A stretch of 64,000 bases of DNA from Ferrimonas sp. YFM (GCF_030296015.1 NZ_AP027368.1:372001-436000); one strand, 5' to 3'; positions 50,258 to 58,589 are shown, numbered from the stretch's first letter. Numbers and translations: made by a program. Notes: generated from the sequence alone by a model not told the origin.

Positions 50258-51321
50258 GATGGATGCTCCTCTCTGAATTATGTGTCGCAACTTAATTCTG
50301 GCGCATTTGACGCCGTATCGTAGGGGGGCGTCCATCACATCACTGGATACCGGCGTGCGCCGGCATGACTGTGCTGGGGGGAACCGCGTGGTCATGAAAG
50401 GGCACCGAGCGTGTTGAAGGTTTAGGCAGGGAGCCTTAGGACTTCTGTGCCAAGGTGAGGAAGGACTTCGCTAGCTAATCCTTCCTGTACCAGCAACGAA
50501 GCTCTCCCCGCCCCATACGCACAATCGTCTCCCTGGCGCACGCGAGGGTCCAGTGGCTTTCTCTCGTTCCTTAAAATCAAAGACTCTGGATACCGGCGTG
50601 CGCCGGCATGACTGTGCTGGGGGGAACCGCATAAGGTTGGAATTGGACTCCTGCGAACCTGCAACTGCGCAGAAGGCAGCAACAAAGCTCCGTACTCTCC
50701 ACACGCACAATCGTCTCCCTGGCGTACGCCAGGGTCCAGCGGCTTTCTCTCGCTCCTTAAATTCAAAGACTCTGGATACCGGCGTGCGCCGGCATGACCG
50801 TGCTAGGGGAGGCGGTGTCGTAATGAAAGGGCACCGAGCTTGCTGAGGGTTCAGGCAGGGAGCCTTAGGACTTCTGTGCCAAGGTGAGGAAGGACTTCGC
50901 TGGCCAACCCCTCCTGCAACGGCAACGAAGCTCTCCCCGTCCCACACGCACAATCGTCTCCCTGGCGTACGCCAGGGTCCAGTGGCTTTCTTTCGCCCCT
51001 TAAAAATCAAAGACTCTGGATACCGGCGTTCGCCGGCATGACCGTGCTGGGGGGAACCGCGTGGTCTTGAAAGGGCACTGAGCATGCTGAAGGTTCAAGC
51101 AGGATGGCTAAGGGACCTATGTGCCAAGGCCAGGCAGCACATTACTAGCCAACCCCTCCTGCAACAGCAACGAAGCACTCCCCGCGCCACACGCACAGTC
51201 GTCTCCCTGGCGCACGCCAGGGTCCAGTGGCTTTCTTGCACAAGACTCTAGATACCGGCCTTCGCATGCATGACGCTGTTTCTAAACTGTTCCCTTTCTC
51301 ATTCACCACACCCAACGCCCA

Positions 51322-52170
51322 CTACAGCATTGGGTGGGGGCGCATGTAGCGGGCGAAGCGGGGGATGCCGCGTTCGGTCAGGCCGTTGTATCTGAAGGTG
51401 ATCACCGAACCCACTTTAGGAGGATTTAAGCGCTCGGCGTCGCTGAAGCCGGTGCCTATGCGAAACTTGATGCCGTCCGGTGTCTCTACCAGCAGCGAGC
51501 CCATCATTCCGGTGTATTTGCCTTTACCGGGCAGGTGGCTGAGCACCACTGCCTCGGCATCGGAATAGCTCTTGTACTTAATCAGGCTGCCGGTGCGCCC
51601 TGGCAGGTAGGGGTTGTCCTTATGATGCAGCATCAGACCTTCAGCGCCGCTGTTGGCGAGCTGCTCTAGGGTCGATTGCAGCTCCTCCTCGTTGGCTATG
51701 GGGCTCTGGGGGAGCACCTGGATGTGTGGCTGACCTATGGCCTTTGCGATGGCTTGCAGGCGCTCATAGCGTTGCCAGAACGGCTGCATCACCCCGGGCA
51801 TGTCAAACAGTTGAAGCTGCACCTGGCGCCACTGCTGATCGTCGGGCGTTTGGTCGCGCACCACAGACAGCAGGGTTTCAAACTGCCCCCGGCCTATCCA
51901 CAGCTCGCCTTCCAGTTCCAGGGCGGGCAGGTCGGCGGTAAACCACTGCGGCGCCTGTATGGGCTTGCCACTGCGAGAGAGCAACTGACTGCCGGTCCAG
52001 TAGGCACGAACACCGTCGAGCTTCTCGCTGACCAGATATTGAGAGAGATCTATCTGGCCGTGATAGTCACTGGCCAGCATCAATTTGGGCTCAAGGGCGC
52101 TGGCAGTGAAAGGATATTGGCTAAAGGCGAGAGTCAGCCCCAGAGCCAGGGCCAATGAGTGCTGCTTCAT
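51322..52170 (-). CDS. Exported ATP-dependent DNA ligase (LigE type)
   Basis: The 282-residue protein has a signal peptide (about 1-26, ending TASALE) and a minimal ATP-dependent ligase. The nucleotidyltransferase motif I is SEKLDGVRAYW with the adenylated Lys. ELEGELW is motif III, GLMLHHKD motif IV, and LIKYKSY motif V. An OB domain ends the chain with RYMRPHP. Ligases of this type in Neisseria and other gammaproteobacteria are periplasmic and implicated in DNA uptake or extracellular DNA. The start at 52170 has GGAGG six bases upstream. It lies beside the repeat array. Confidence 0.9.
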   Translation of the reverse strand: MKQHSLALALGLTLAFSQYPFTASALEPKLMLASDYHGQIDLSQYLVSEKLDGVRAYWTGSQLLSRSGKPIQAPQWFTADLPALELEGELWIGRGQFETLLSVVRDQTPDDQQWRQVQLQLFDMPGVMQPFWQRYERLQAIAKAIGQPHIQVLPQSPIANEEELQSTLEQLANSGAEGLMLHHKDNPYLPGRTGSLIKYKSYSDAEAVVLSHLPGKGKYTGMMGSLLVETPDGIKFRIGTGFSDAERLNPPKVGSVITFRYNGLTERGIPRFARYMRPHPML

Positions 52171-52258
52171 AGAGACCTCCATGTCCGCTTGGCCTTCAGC
52201 TCCTTGAAAGCCTGACTGTCAGTGTAGCCGGGTCAGGGTGGTGTGTTCGCGACAGCAG

Positions 52259-52936
52259 CTATATCTCAACGGCGAAAGGGTCATTGTCTGCATCACTGTT
52301 CCATTGGTACTCGGCCAGGGTGGCGATGCGCTTGGCTTCCTTCTCTCCCCGGTAGAGTCGAACCAGCTCCAGGGCGGCGTCGGTGCCGGCGGAGACCCCG
52401 GAAGAGGTGATGTACTTGCCCTGATTGACCCAGCGGGCGCGCGGCTGCCACAGCACCTTGGCATTAAGGTGAGTCACCCAGGCGTAGGCCTGCTTGTTGG
52501 TGGTGGCAGACACGCCGTCAAGCAGCGGCGTGCTCGCCAACAGGGCGGAGCCGGTGCAGACGGTGAATACTTTGGCGGACACGTGGCACTGCTGGGTTAG
52601 CCAGGTCAGCAGCTCTTGGTCTTTGACCAGTTTACGGGTCCCTAGGCCTCCGGGAATGAGGAACAGGTCGCAAGGGTGCACCTGGTCCATGGACAGATCG
52701 CTGACCACCTTGGGCCCTTGGTAGCTGCGGGTTATGGAACGACGGCCCACCAACTCGATGGTGCAGCCCTCCATGTGCCCCAGCATCTCTACCGGACCGT
52801 GCAGATCCAGAGTCTCATAGTCGTCGAACACCAGGGCGATGACCCGAAACTGCCTGTGATCCGCCGAGGCATACAGCGGCAGGGAAGCAGAAGTGGCTAC
52901 GGCCAGGCTGGCAGAGATAAATTGTCTTCTATTCAT
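52259..52936 (-). CDS. DJ-1/PfpI family protein with Tat signal
   Basis: The 225-residue product starts MNRRQFISASLAVATSAS, a twin-arginine signal, so the mature protein is probably periplasmic. The DJ-1/PfpI core shows the nucleophile elbow TVCTGSALLA with Cys and the acidic residue in VFDDYETLDLHGPVEML, similar to isonitrile hydratase and AraC-associated DJ-1 domains. The enzymatic role is not known. The start at 52936 is chosen for the Tat motif, although its ribosome site is poor; a start 10 codons earlier is possible. Confidence 0.8.
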   Translation of the reverse strand: MNRRQFISASLAVATSASLPLYASADHRQFRVIALVFDDYETLDLHGPVEMLGHMEGCTIELVGRRSITRSYQGPKVVSDLSMDQVHPCDLFLIPGGLGTRKLVKDQELLTWLTQQCHVSAKVFTVCTGSALLASTPLLDGVSATTNKQAYAWVTHLNAKVLWQPRARWVNQGKYITSSGVSAGTDAALELVRLYRGEKEAKRIATLAEYQWNSDADNDPFAVEI

Positions 52937-53078
52937 AGAGTTGCCCAGTGTGCAGAGGGTATCCACATACTAGGCAAACGCAGGGCGAACACCAGAGGCC
53001 AGGGTCATGTTCCTGGCAGTTGTGTCGGTGAAAGTGTGAGGGGCTGTGTTGTTGTGGGCAGATGTTACGCGAGGGTAA

Positions 53079-53103
53079 GGCGGCTCCTAAGTTCGGAGCC
53101 GCC
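53079..53103. terminator. Hairpin downstream of the 53111 gene
   Basis: GGCGGCTCC and GGAGCCGCC form a 9-bp stem with a 7-base loop, just past the minus-strand stop. The T run is weak, so it is a possible terminator only. Confidence 0.4.
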
Positions 53104-53110
53104 ATGTTAG

Positions 53111-54571
53111 TCAGTCGCGACCACACTGATCACCCTGAACAAAGCTCTGCAGTACCAGAGGGCCGAACTGGTCCCCGGTATTCAGCGGCAGTGAACAGGA
53201 GGTGTGGATGTCCAGAGTCTGCATGGTGCCGTTCACCTGCAGCAGCAGCTTGGTTTGCGGTGGCAGTCGTCCTGCACGTCCACCGGTGCCGTCGGCCACC
53301 ACGGTCACGGCGCCGCCCAGGGAGACCATGGGTGTGGTGACAGCGATGTCTCGCTGGGTGTCACCCAGGTTGAACTTGTGGGCAAAGGTGGTGACGCTCA
53401 CCGGCTCGGCGAAGTTAAGGTCGCCCATACACTTAAACTCTTCACCCTGATCGTTATCGGATGCGGCGCAGCTGCCCCCTACATAGGTGAAGGTGATCGC
53501 TTTAGGCCGACATTCACACACGTTCTCTACCGGAGTCGGAGTCGTCAGGCCCGCGGCCAGCCACACGAAGGAGGCCGGATCGATGGTCTTGGAACCATCC
53601 GGGTTCAACACGCTCAGGGGGTCCACATAGGGGTCGGTCTCGGAGAGGATCTCCACCTCCACGTAATCCACGCCAGCTGGGATGGGCACCATCTTCAGGT
53701 AATCGTCCCACTCCTCACCGCGGTTGCTCATCAGGGCGTTGGCATCGCGAATTTCATCGGCGGGATCGCCACCGGGGCGAATCACCACCACTGAGGGGCG
53801 GTCGTCGCCGGTCTGGCCGCTGCCTTCGACACTGGAGACAAACATGGAGAGAGCAGCGAAGCGCTCGACACTGGCGGGCTCAAATTGGAAGCGCACCGGT
53901 ACGGTGGAGCCCAGGGTTTCGGAGAACTTGTCGGTACCCGGGTAGTTGCGCTCCCACCAGGCGGCATCGTGGCCATCGAGCAGCTGCACACCATCGCCGG
54001 AGTCGTCAGAGTAGATCAGCAGGATGCCAGCACCGTTACGGCCATCGTCACCGAAGTTGGGGTCAGGCAGGGCAATCTGGTCCAGGCCGGAGATCAGCAG
54101 GGTGTTGCTGCCGGGCTGAATCAGGTTGAGGTCGGTGATGTCGGCGCGAATGGTGGCGCTGTAGGCGTTGTAGAACGCCAGGTCGGGCGAGCCACCAAAG
54201 CCTTCCACGTACTCGCCAATTATTTGGCCGGTCACCATGTTGGCAAAGCCATCGCCCATGCGCTCTACGTCGATGTCGACGTCGTAGGCGGTGTCTTCAT
54301 CGAACACCTGCCAGTAGAGCAGCACCCGCTCGATGGTTTCGCCAGGGTTCAGGTCGATGGTGATGCTGCCGGGCAGAGCCGGCAGGGTGTGCAGGCCGGT
54401 TCCCGAGATGCGAATTTTGTTGCCGTTGAGCTGGGCATCGATGATGGCCTGGCTGCCCACGGCGGGCAGCAGCATCTCGTTGCCTTCGGCATGGAGGTTG
54501 GTGCTTAAACAGAGGGAGAACAGTGTTGCTGTCAGCGTTAGCTTATTCATTCGTGGTAGCGCCGGTTTCAT
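53111..54571 (-). CDS. Secreted protein of unknown function
   Basis: This 486-residue protein is not recognised. It has a signal peptide (TATLFSLCLSTNLHAEG, cleavage near residue 28) after a possible early start, and no later membrane helix. The mature part is acidic and beta-rich: an N-terminal module with NPGETIERVLLYWQVF and GRNGAGILLIYSDD recalls surface proteins with paired beta-sandwiches, and the C-terminal part holds most of the cysteines (NVCECRPK, GGSCAASDN, CMGDLNFAEP, TSCSLPL, QCGRD), probably in disulfides. AGGAG lies six bases before the ATG at 54571. Confidence 0.7.
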   Translation of the reverse strand: MKPALPRMNKLTLTATLFSLCLSTNLHAEGNEMLLPAVGSQAIIDAQLNGNKIRISGTGLHTLPALPGSITIDLNPGETIERVLLYWQVFDEDTAYDVDIDVERMGDGFANMVTGQIIGEYVEGFGGSPDLAFYNAYSATIRADITDLNLIQPGSNTLLISGLDQIALPDPNFGDDGRNGAGILLIYSDDSGDGVQLLDGHDAAWWERNYPGTDKFSETLGSTVPVRFQFEPASVERFAALSMFVSSVEGSGQTGDDRPSVVVIRPGGDPADEIRDANALMSNRGEEWDDYLKMVPIPAGVDYVEVEILSETDPYVDPLSVLNPDGSKTIDPASFVWLAAGLTTPTPVENVCECRPKAITFTYVGGSCAASDNDQGEEFKCMGDLNFAEPVSVTTFAHKFNLGDTQRDIAVTTPMVSLGGAVTVVADGTGGRAGRLPPQTKLLLQVNGTMQTLDIHTSCSLPLNTGDQFGPLVLQSFVQGDQCGRD

Positions 54572-54688
54572 AGCAAACTCCTGTGGTTGGGTATAACAAC
54601 CTAGGTCAGAGAGATAAGGAGTATAGGCAGGAATTGGCGCAAGCTCAGGAAAGTTGGGCTTCAATTTAAGGCAAGGTGAGCTACAAAA

Positions 54689-54720
54689 TAAGAAAGGCAC
54701 TGTAGAACAGTGCCTTCTCT
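54689..54720 (-). terminator. Terminator of the 54-residue protein gene
   Basis: AAGGCACTGT (54694-54703), loop AGA and ACAGTGCCTT (54707-54716) form a hairpin. On the minus strand it is followed by TTTCTTATTTT. Confidence 0.7.
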
Positions 54721-54729
54721 CTTATGCCC

Positions 54730-54894
54730 TTAGGCAATGACTTTCGAAGTAATTCGGTCTTCGGTTCGACGCCCGGTCAGGTGCCGGCGATCTCCCTTCT
54801 CGTCTTCAAAGCGTACTTCGCCACGACGCTCCATATGGCTGCGGCGATCTTTTTCCCGGCGCTCTCGGTCACCGGCTTTTTCTCCATGGCTCAT
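54730..54894 (-). CDS. Small charged protein, unknown
   Basis: This predicted 54-residue protein is almost half Arg, Lys, Glu and Asp, with repeated RR pairs (RERREKDRRSHMERRGE, RRHLTGRRTEDR). AAGGAG lies before the ATG at 54894 and a terminator follows the stop, which supports a real gene. No family is recognised; spaced RR pairs are also seen near PilZ domains, but no PilZ domain is present. It is likely cytoplasmic. Confidence 0.55.
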   Translation of the reverse strand: MSHGEKAGDRERREKDRRSHMERRGEVRFEDEKGDRRHLTGRRTEDRITSKVIA

Positions 54895-55201
54895 GGATGG
54901 CTCTCCTTCAGTGATCATACCTAAGTTATAGGAGAGGCTGCAGGATTCGGCCAATGGCAAAAAAAGACCCGGCCGTATGGGCCGGGGGGATTCTGAGTGC
55001 GAGGAACGCTAAGGGTGACGTCACACACTTTCAGCCTAGCTCTAATTGTGTGTCGGTGTGCGTCCCGGTGGTAACAAGGTGTTGCTGCAGTTTGGCTAAA
55101 TTTGCCCATCAATATTTGGTGTAAGTCACTGGAAAATAGTATCAATTGCCGTAGATTGGGAGTTTGTACTCTCTGCCGTATATTGTCGCGAGTCCGTAGG
55201 A
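54895..55201. other. Intergenic region with an orphan minus-strand terminator
   Basis: A 307-bp gap without a convincing gene. CCCGGCC (54968-54974) and GGCCGGG (54980-54986), with seven As at 54959-54965, form a strong terminator for a minus-strand transcript, yet no minus-strand gene lies immediately upstream of it. The rest may encode a small RNA or be the remnant of a transcription unit cut by the neighbouring insertion. Confidence 0.6.
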
Positions 55202-56953
55202 ATGGATGCCCTAACCGCCAAGTTTTACGAAATCAACGCCGAATCGTTGGCGAACACCTATGACAGCGTGTCATTCAAGCAGGTGCACAAAGCCTGGGAG
55301 AGCTTTTGGCCGAACGAAAGCTGCCAGGATCTGTTTGCCTTGGACATAGGTGCTGGCAGTGGTCGCGATGCCAAATGGTTGGCTGAGCGAGGCGCGCAAG
55401 TGGTTGCGGTAGAGCCGACCGCAGCACTCAAAACCATTGGCAAGCTCAATACCCAGAACCTACCAGTAAACTGGATAACGGACTCGCTGCCGGAGTTTTC
55501 CGAGGTCACTAAGCTGGGAATGCGGTTCGACCTGATTCTGGCCAGTGCGGTGTGGATGCACATTGCCCTTTCTGAGCGTGCCCGTGCCTTTCGTAAGATG
55601 GCCAATCTGCTCAAATCGGGTGGCCACTTAATTATCTCTCTGCGCCATGGCGAATTTGGTGACGGTCGTACCGGTCATACCGTCTCAGTTGAGGAATTGG
55701 AGAAGCTGGCCAGGCATCACGGTCTGGTGATGAAGTTGGCCACCGAGAAAATGAGTGACGAGCTGGGTCGCAGTCAGGTTACCTGGCAGACCGTTGTACT
55801 GAGCAAGCCAGAAGACGGCAGTGATAACCTGGCCACTATTCGTCAGGTGATCCTCAACGACAGCAAGTCTGCCACTTATAAGCTGGCCTTGCTGAGAACC
55901 CTTCTTCGCATCGCCGATGCCCACCCGGGCTGTGTTCTTGATCGCAGTGACAGCAAGGTGGCGATTCCTGTGGGGCTGGTTGCGCTGTACTGGACTCGCC
56001 AGTACATGCGCCTGTGCAATATCGGTGGCCTGCACCAAATGCCAAGAACCAACGCCAAACTGGCATTTGTGAAAGCCGGTTGGAAACAGCTGCAGAAGCT
56101 GCATCTTGGCCCGGACGACCTGATGGTGGGGGCGTTTCTCAATACCGAAGAAGCGGCGGCACTCAAGGCCACGTTTCAGGATGTACTTAATACGATTAAG
56201 CAGGGGCCGGTTACGTTTATCTATCGTGACGACAAGAGCCAGCCGCTGTTTGCCATAGAGCGCAAGCAGGTGCGCGGTATCGGCCCGGTGCTGCTGGATA
56301 ACGACTATTTCAGCAGTTACGGCCGCTTCATTCTCAATGCGGATTTGTGGGACAGTTTTCGGGTTTATCACAGCTGGATTGAGCCGCTGCTTACTCAGGA
56401 GTGGGTCAATGAGATGCGCCGATATCAGTGCAACATCGACCAGGAGCAGCGCCTGAACAGCCCCGTTACTCTGGGCGATTATTACGAGCACCTGAAGTGG
56501 GTGGATGCCAAACACGACACTAGCCTAATTCGGAATAAGATGGCTGAGTTGTACCAGAGCGGTTATGAACTACGGAGCGTTTGGAGTGGCAATCCAATGT
56601 CGCCAAAAGGGGCCGAGGTCGATCACTGCCTGCCGTTTGCCCATTGGCCGAATAACGATCGCTGGAACCTACTGCCCACGACCACTGAGGAAAATCGCAA
56701 CAAATCAGACCGATTACCCCACCCACAACGGCTTATTCAATCACGCGCTTGGGTGCTGGAATGGTGGCAAACCGCCTTTAGCACCGAGCAGGAACGTAAT
56801 CAGTTCTTCGCGCAAGCCCAGGTTTCCTTACCCAATCTAGACAAAGGCTGCCGTGAGTTTGAAGCCATCTACGACGCTCTGGGATTGCAAAGCGCCGGGC
56901 TAAAGAGCCGATTATTGTTGAGGGAGTGGCATGGATTGCACCGGGCTCCCTAA
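55202..56953 (+). CDS. SAM methyltransferase fused to an HNH endonuclease domain
   Basis: The 583-residue protein joins two activities. Residues 1-210 form a class I SAM methyltransferase: motif I DIGAGSGRDA (48-57), acidic end of strand 2 in VAVEPT, and the SLRHGEFGDGR segment. A middle helical region (about 215-430) contains SKSATYKLALLRTLLRIAD, found in other HNH proteins. The C-terminal domain (about 440-510) has the HNH pattern EVDHCLPFAHW, WNLLP and ENRNKSD. It probably acts on DNA as a defence or modification enzyme. Its nearest neighbour is a convergent modification-dependent nuclease, 4 bp away. The ribosome site is unusually close to the ATG (AGGA, one base gap). Confidence 0.78.
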   Translation: MDALTAKFYEINAESLANTYDSVSFKQVHKAWESFWPNESCQDLFALDIGAGSGRDAKWLAERGAQVVAVEPTAALKTIGKLNTQNLPVNWITDSLPEFSEVTKLGMRFDLILASAVWMHIALSERARAFRKMANLLKSGGHLIISLRHGEFGDGRTGHTVSVEELEKLARHHGLVMKLATEKMSDELGRSQVTWQTVVLSKPEDGSDNLATIRQVILNDSKSATYKLALLRTLLRIADAHPGCVLDRSDSKVAIPVGLVALYWTRQYMRLCNIGGLHQMPRTNAKLAFVKAGWKQLQKLHLGPDDLMVGAFLNTEEAAALKATFQDVLNTIKQGPVTFIYRDDKSQPLFAIERKQVRGIGPVLLDNDYFSSYGRFILNADLWDSFRVYHSWIEPLLTQEWVNEMRRYQCNIDQEQRLNSPVTLGDYYEHLKWVDAKHDTSLIRNKMAELYQSGYELRSVWSGNPMSPKGAEVDHCLPFAHWPNNDRWNLLPTTTEENRNKSDRLPHPQRLIQSRAWVLEWWQTAFSTEQERNQFFAQAQVSLPNLDKGCREFEAIYDALGLQSAGLKSRLLLREWHGLHRAP

Positions 56954-56957
56954 GCAT

Positions 56958-58295
56958 TCACTCGTTGCTTAACGCCATTGCTTTATAGACTTCAGGCTGC
57001 AGATTCAGCACTTGATCCGCTGCTCCTTGAATTTTATAGAAGCGGGTTTGAGTGTTGGTTGGGTTAAATCCAAAGACTCGGTATATCCAATAATCCTTTC
57101 CTAATTCTAAGGAGCGCTCTACTTCATTTCTTGAGATATAGAATGGTGTATTGTGAGAGTCTGAAGTGGTTTTTACTTCGATGTATTTGCGATGGCCGTG
57201 AGCATCAAAAGAGAGCAGGTCATAGCCAGCAGCGGAATTGGTTAAGGCCACATGCTCCACTTTCTTGGCCAAGTCTGGCCGACCAGCCTGCAGTAGCTGA
57301 GATTTCTCATAAGCTAAAACCAGCTCTTCTCCCCGAAGGCCGACTTCTCTATTTCTCTGATCTCGTTTATCCCAATTAACAGTGCCCTGCGTTCCCGTGT
57401 GTGATTTGGTTCGTTGAGTTTGTCCAACTGGCTTTTTGCATTCTACGAGGCTTGCATGTTCATCGATAGGTTGCAGTGGTTTATAGGTGGCGACGGTTGG
57501 CGCTTGCAGCTCAAGGCCAATCTCTTTTTGCGTTGCCTGAGTTAAGGGCCAGTTTAGAATTTTCCAAGAGATATGAACGGGGTTGCTGGAGCGTGAGTCC
57601 CAGGAATGAAACGCTAGTGGACCAAGGTAGCAGTAATCGTCTTTTTCGGATGTTCTCAAAAATAGGTACACATTGTTGTCGTTCTCATTGTGAGTAACTA
57701 ACGATTTTATGATCGGCGATTCTGGATCATGCCTGTTTTGGGATTTCCACATTAGGTAGCCATCAGCGGTGACTGAGTCTTCGTAATCATTGCCATCGTA
57801 GTGGCCAAGAGTAACGAATAGGACGAAGTCATCGACACAAGGAGAGTTTGGAATGATTCCTTGCAGGCCCCAAACGCCGCTTCCTGGGGTGAAGTTGGTC
57901 TTTGGTGAGAAGATACGACAAACCGATTTTCTGTTATAGCGACGGTGTAAAATCAGGCCATCTTCAGCGGTTGGTCGCTCTGTTTTGGGTTGAATGAGAA
58001 AACCGAGCTGCCTGAGCAGTTTAAAGCAAGGATGTTCATCGCCTGCGCTGAAATGGCTCGAGAGTACGGCTTGTCCTAACACCTGGCTTGCTGCCAGTCC
58101 AAAGATGGCTTTGGGTGGGTACTTGTTACCGTTTATGACGAGGTCGTATAAGCGGGAGTCATCATAAGATTCGATATCACCATTCAGAGATTCAAATTCG
58201 GCAACCGCGTTTAGGATGTGGCGGGCCGTAAGTCCTTTTAAATGAGAAGCCAATTGCAGAATTTGACCATTCTTTCCGTATTTGATCTTAGCCAC
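56958..58295 (-). CDS. Modification-dependent restriction nuclease with ScoMcrA-like SRA and DUF3883 domains
   Basis: The 445-residue protein has three parts. Residues 1-100 resemble the ScoMcrA N-terminal head (LNAVAEFESLNG, NGNKYPPKAIFGLAA). Residues about 110-250 resemble its SRA-like base-recognition domain (YNRKSVCRIFSPKTNFTPGS, YLGPLAFHSW). Residues 310-440 form DUF3883, a PD-(D/E)xK-like nuclease with Glu323/324 in GEELVLAYE, Asp359 in AAGYDLLSFD and Glu373-x-Lys375 in YIEVKTT. Such proteins are type IV systems that cut DNA bearing modified or phosphorothioated bases. It is convergent with the methyltransferase-HNH gene. Confidence 0.78.
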   Translation of the reverse strand: MAKIKYGKNGQILQLASHLKGLTARHILNAVAEFESLNGDIESYDDSRLYDLVINGNKYPPKAIFGLAASQVLGQAVLSSHFSAGDEHPCFKLLRQLGFLIQPKTERPTAEDGLILHRRYNRKSVCRIFSPKTNFTPGSGVWGLQGIIPNSPCVDDFVLFVTLGHYDGNDYEDSVTADGYLMWKSQNRHDPESPIIKSLVTHNENDNNVYLFLRTSEKDDYCYLGPLAFHSWDSRSSNPVHISWKILNWPLTQATQKEIGLELQAPTVATYKPLQPIDEHASLVECKKPVGQTQRTKSHTGTQGTVNWDKRDQRNREVGLRGEELVLAYEKSQLLQAGRPDLAKKVEHVALTNSAAGYDLLSFDAHGHRKYIEVKTTSDSHNTPFYISRNEVERSLELGKDYWIYRVFGFNPTNTQTRFYKIQGAADQVLNLQPEVYKAMALSNE

Positions 58296-58589
58296 AAGCG
58301 TACCAATGAGTGATTTAGTAACCGTAGTGATGATACTGCCACCGATTGCTTAATGATCAAATGTAGTTTTGATGAAATTTATTGATTTATAGTGGTTTTT
58401 TGTGAGTTTTGTTGTGTGATTCATTGAAGGGCAAGGGTGAACCACCGAGAATGATGTTCATAGTAAAGACCAGGAGTGAGCCTTAGAGTGAGATTTGGGC
58501 TGTGTGAAGCCTGTATCATAATCCAAGCATGACCAGTACAATGTTCTCTATTGTATTGCCAAGTTCCTTGGTGCAGTATTGAGGCTCTT
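58296..58589. other. AT-rich gap in the defence cluster
   Basis: About 290 bp, visibly richer in A and T than the flanking core genome. It should hold the promoter of the 58295 gene and the 3' end of the next minus-strand gene's transcript. I saw no gene or strong hairpin. Confidence 0.4.

Larger units (their letters stand above)
48973..50342 (-). mobile_element. IS110-family insertion sequence (IS1111-like) within a REP-like repeat
   Basis: The ends are set by comparing the broken repeat copy with intact ones. The left flank stops at AAAGACT (to 48972) and the right resumes at CTGGATACC (from 50343), while intact copies read AAAGACTCTGGATACC. The element is therefore about 1370 bp with no target duplication. 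ATGGACGCCCC (48976-48986) and GGGGCGTCCAT (50325-50335) are inverted repeats set back 3 and 7 bases from the ends, as in the IS1111 subgroup. It carries one transposase gene and 247 bp of noncoding sequence downstream of it. Confidence 0.85.
48603..51280. repeat. Array of long REP-like repeats (about six copies)
   Basis: A unit of about 140-190 bp begins with GCAACGAAGCTCTCCCCGCC and carries two palindromes: CCCTGGCGYACGCCAGGG and, about 45 bp later, ACCGGCGTGCGCCGGC. Copies start near 48603, 48882, 50494, 50680, 50922 and 51167; the last is decayed. Between several copies is a second shared segment of about 100 bp (GAAAGGGCACCGAGC..., GAGCCTTAGGACTTCTGTGCC, AAGGTGAGGAAGGACTTCGC). The palindromes differ by changes that mostly keep pairing. 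Short frames here are not genes. No RAYT-type transposase is in the window. Confidence 0.8.

Noticed and set aside
50258-50395. N-terminal extension of the transposase
   Set aside because: The frame continues into the flanking repeat; the family start and a ribosome site are at 50257.
50494-51280. Regular repeats suggesting a CRISPR array
   Set aside because: The units are over 130 bp with internal palindromes and the sequences between them are themselves shared, not unique spacers; no cas genes are present.
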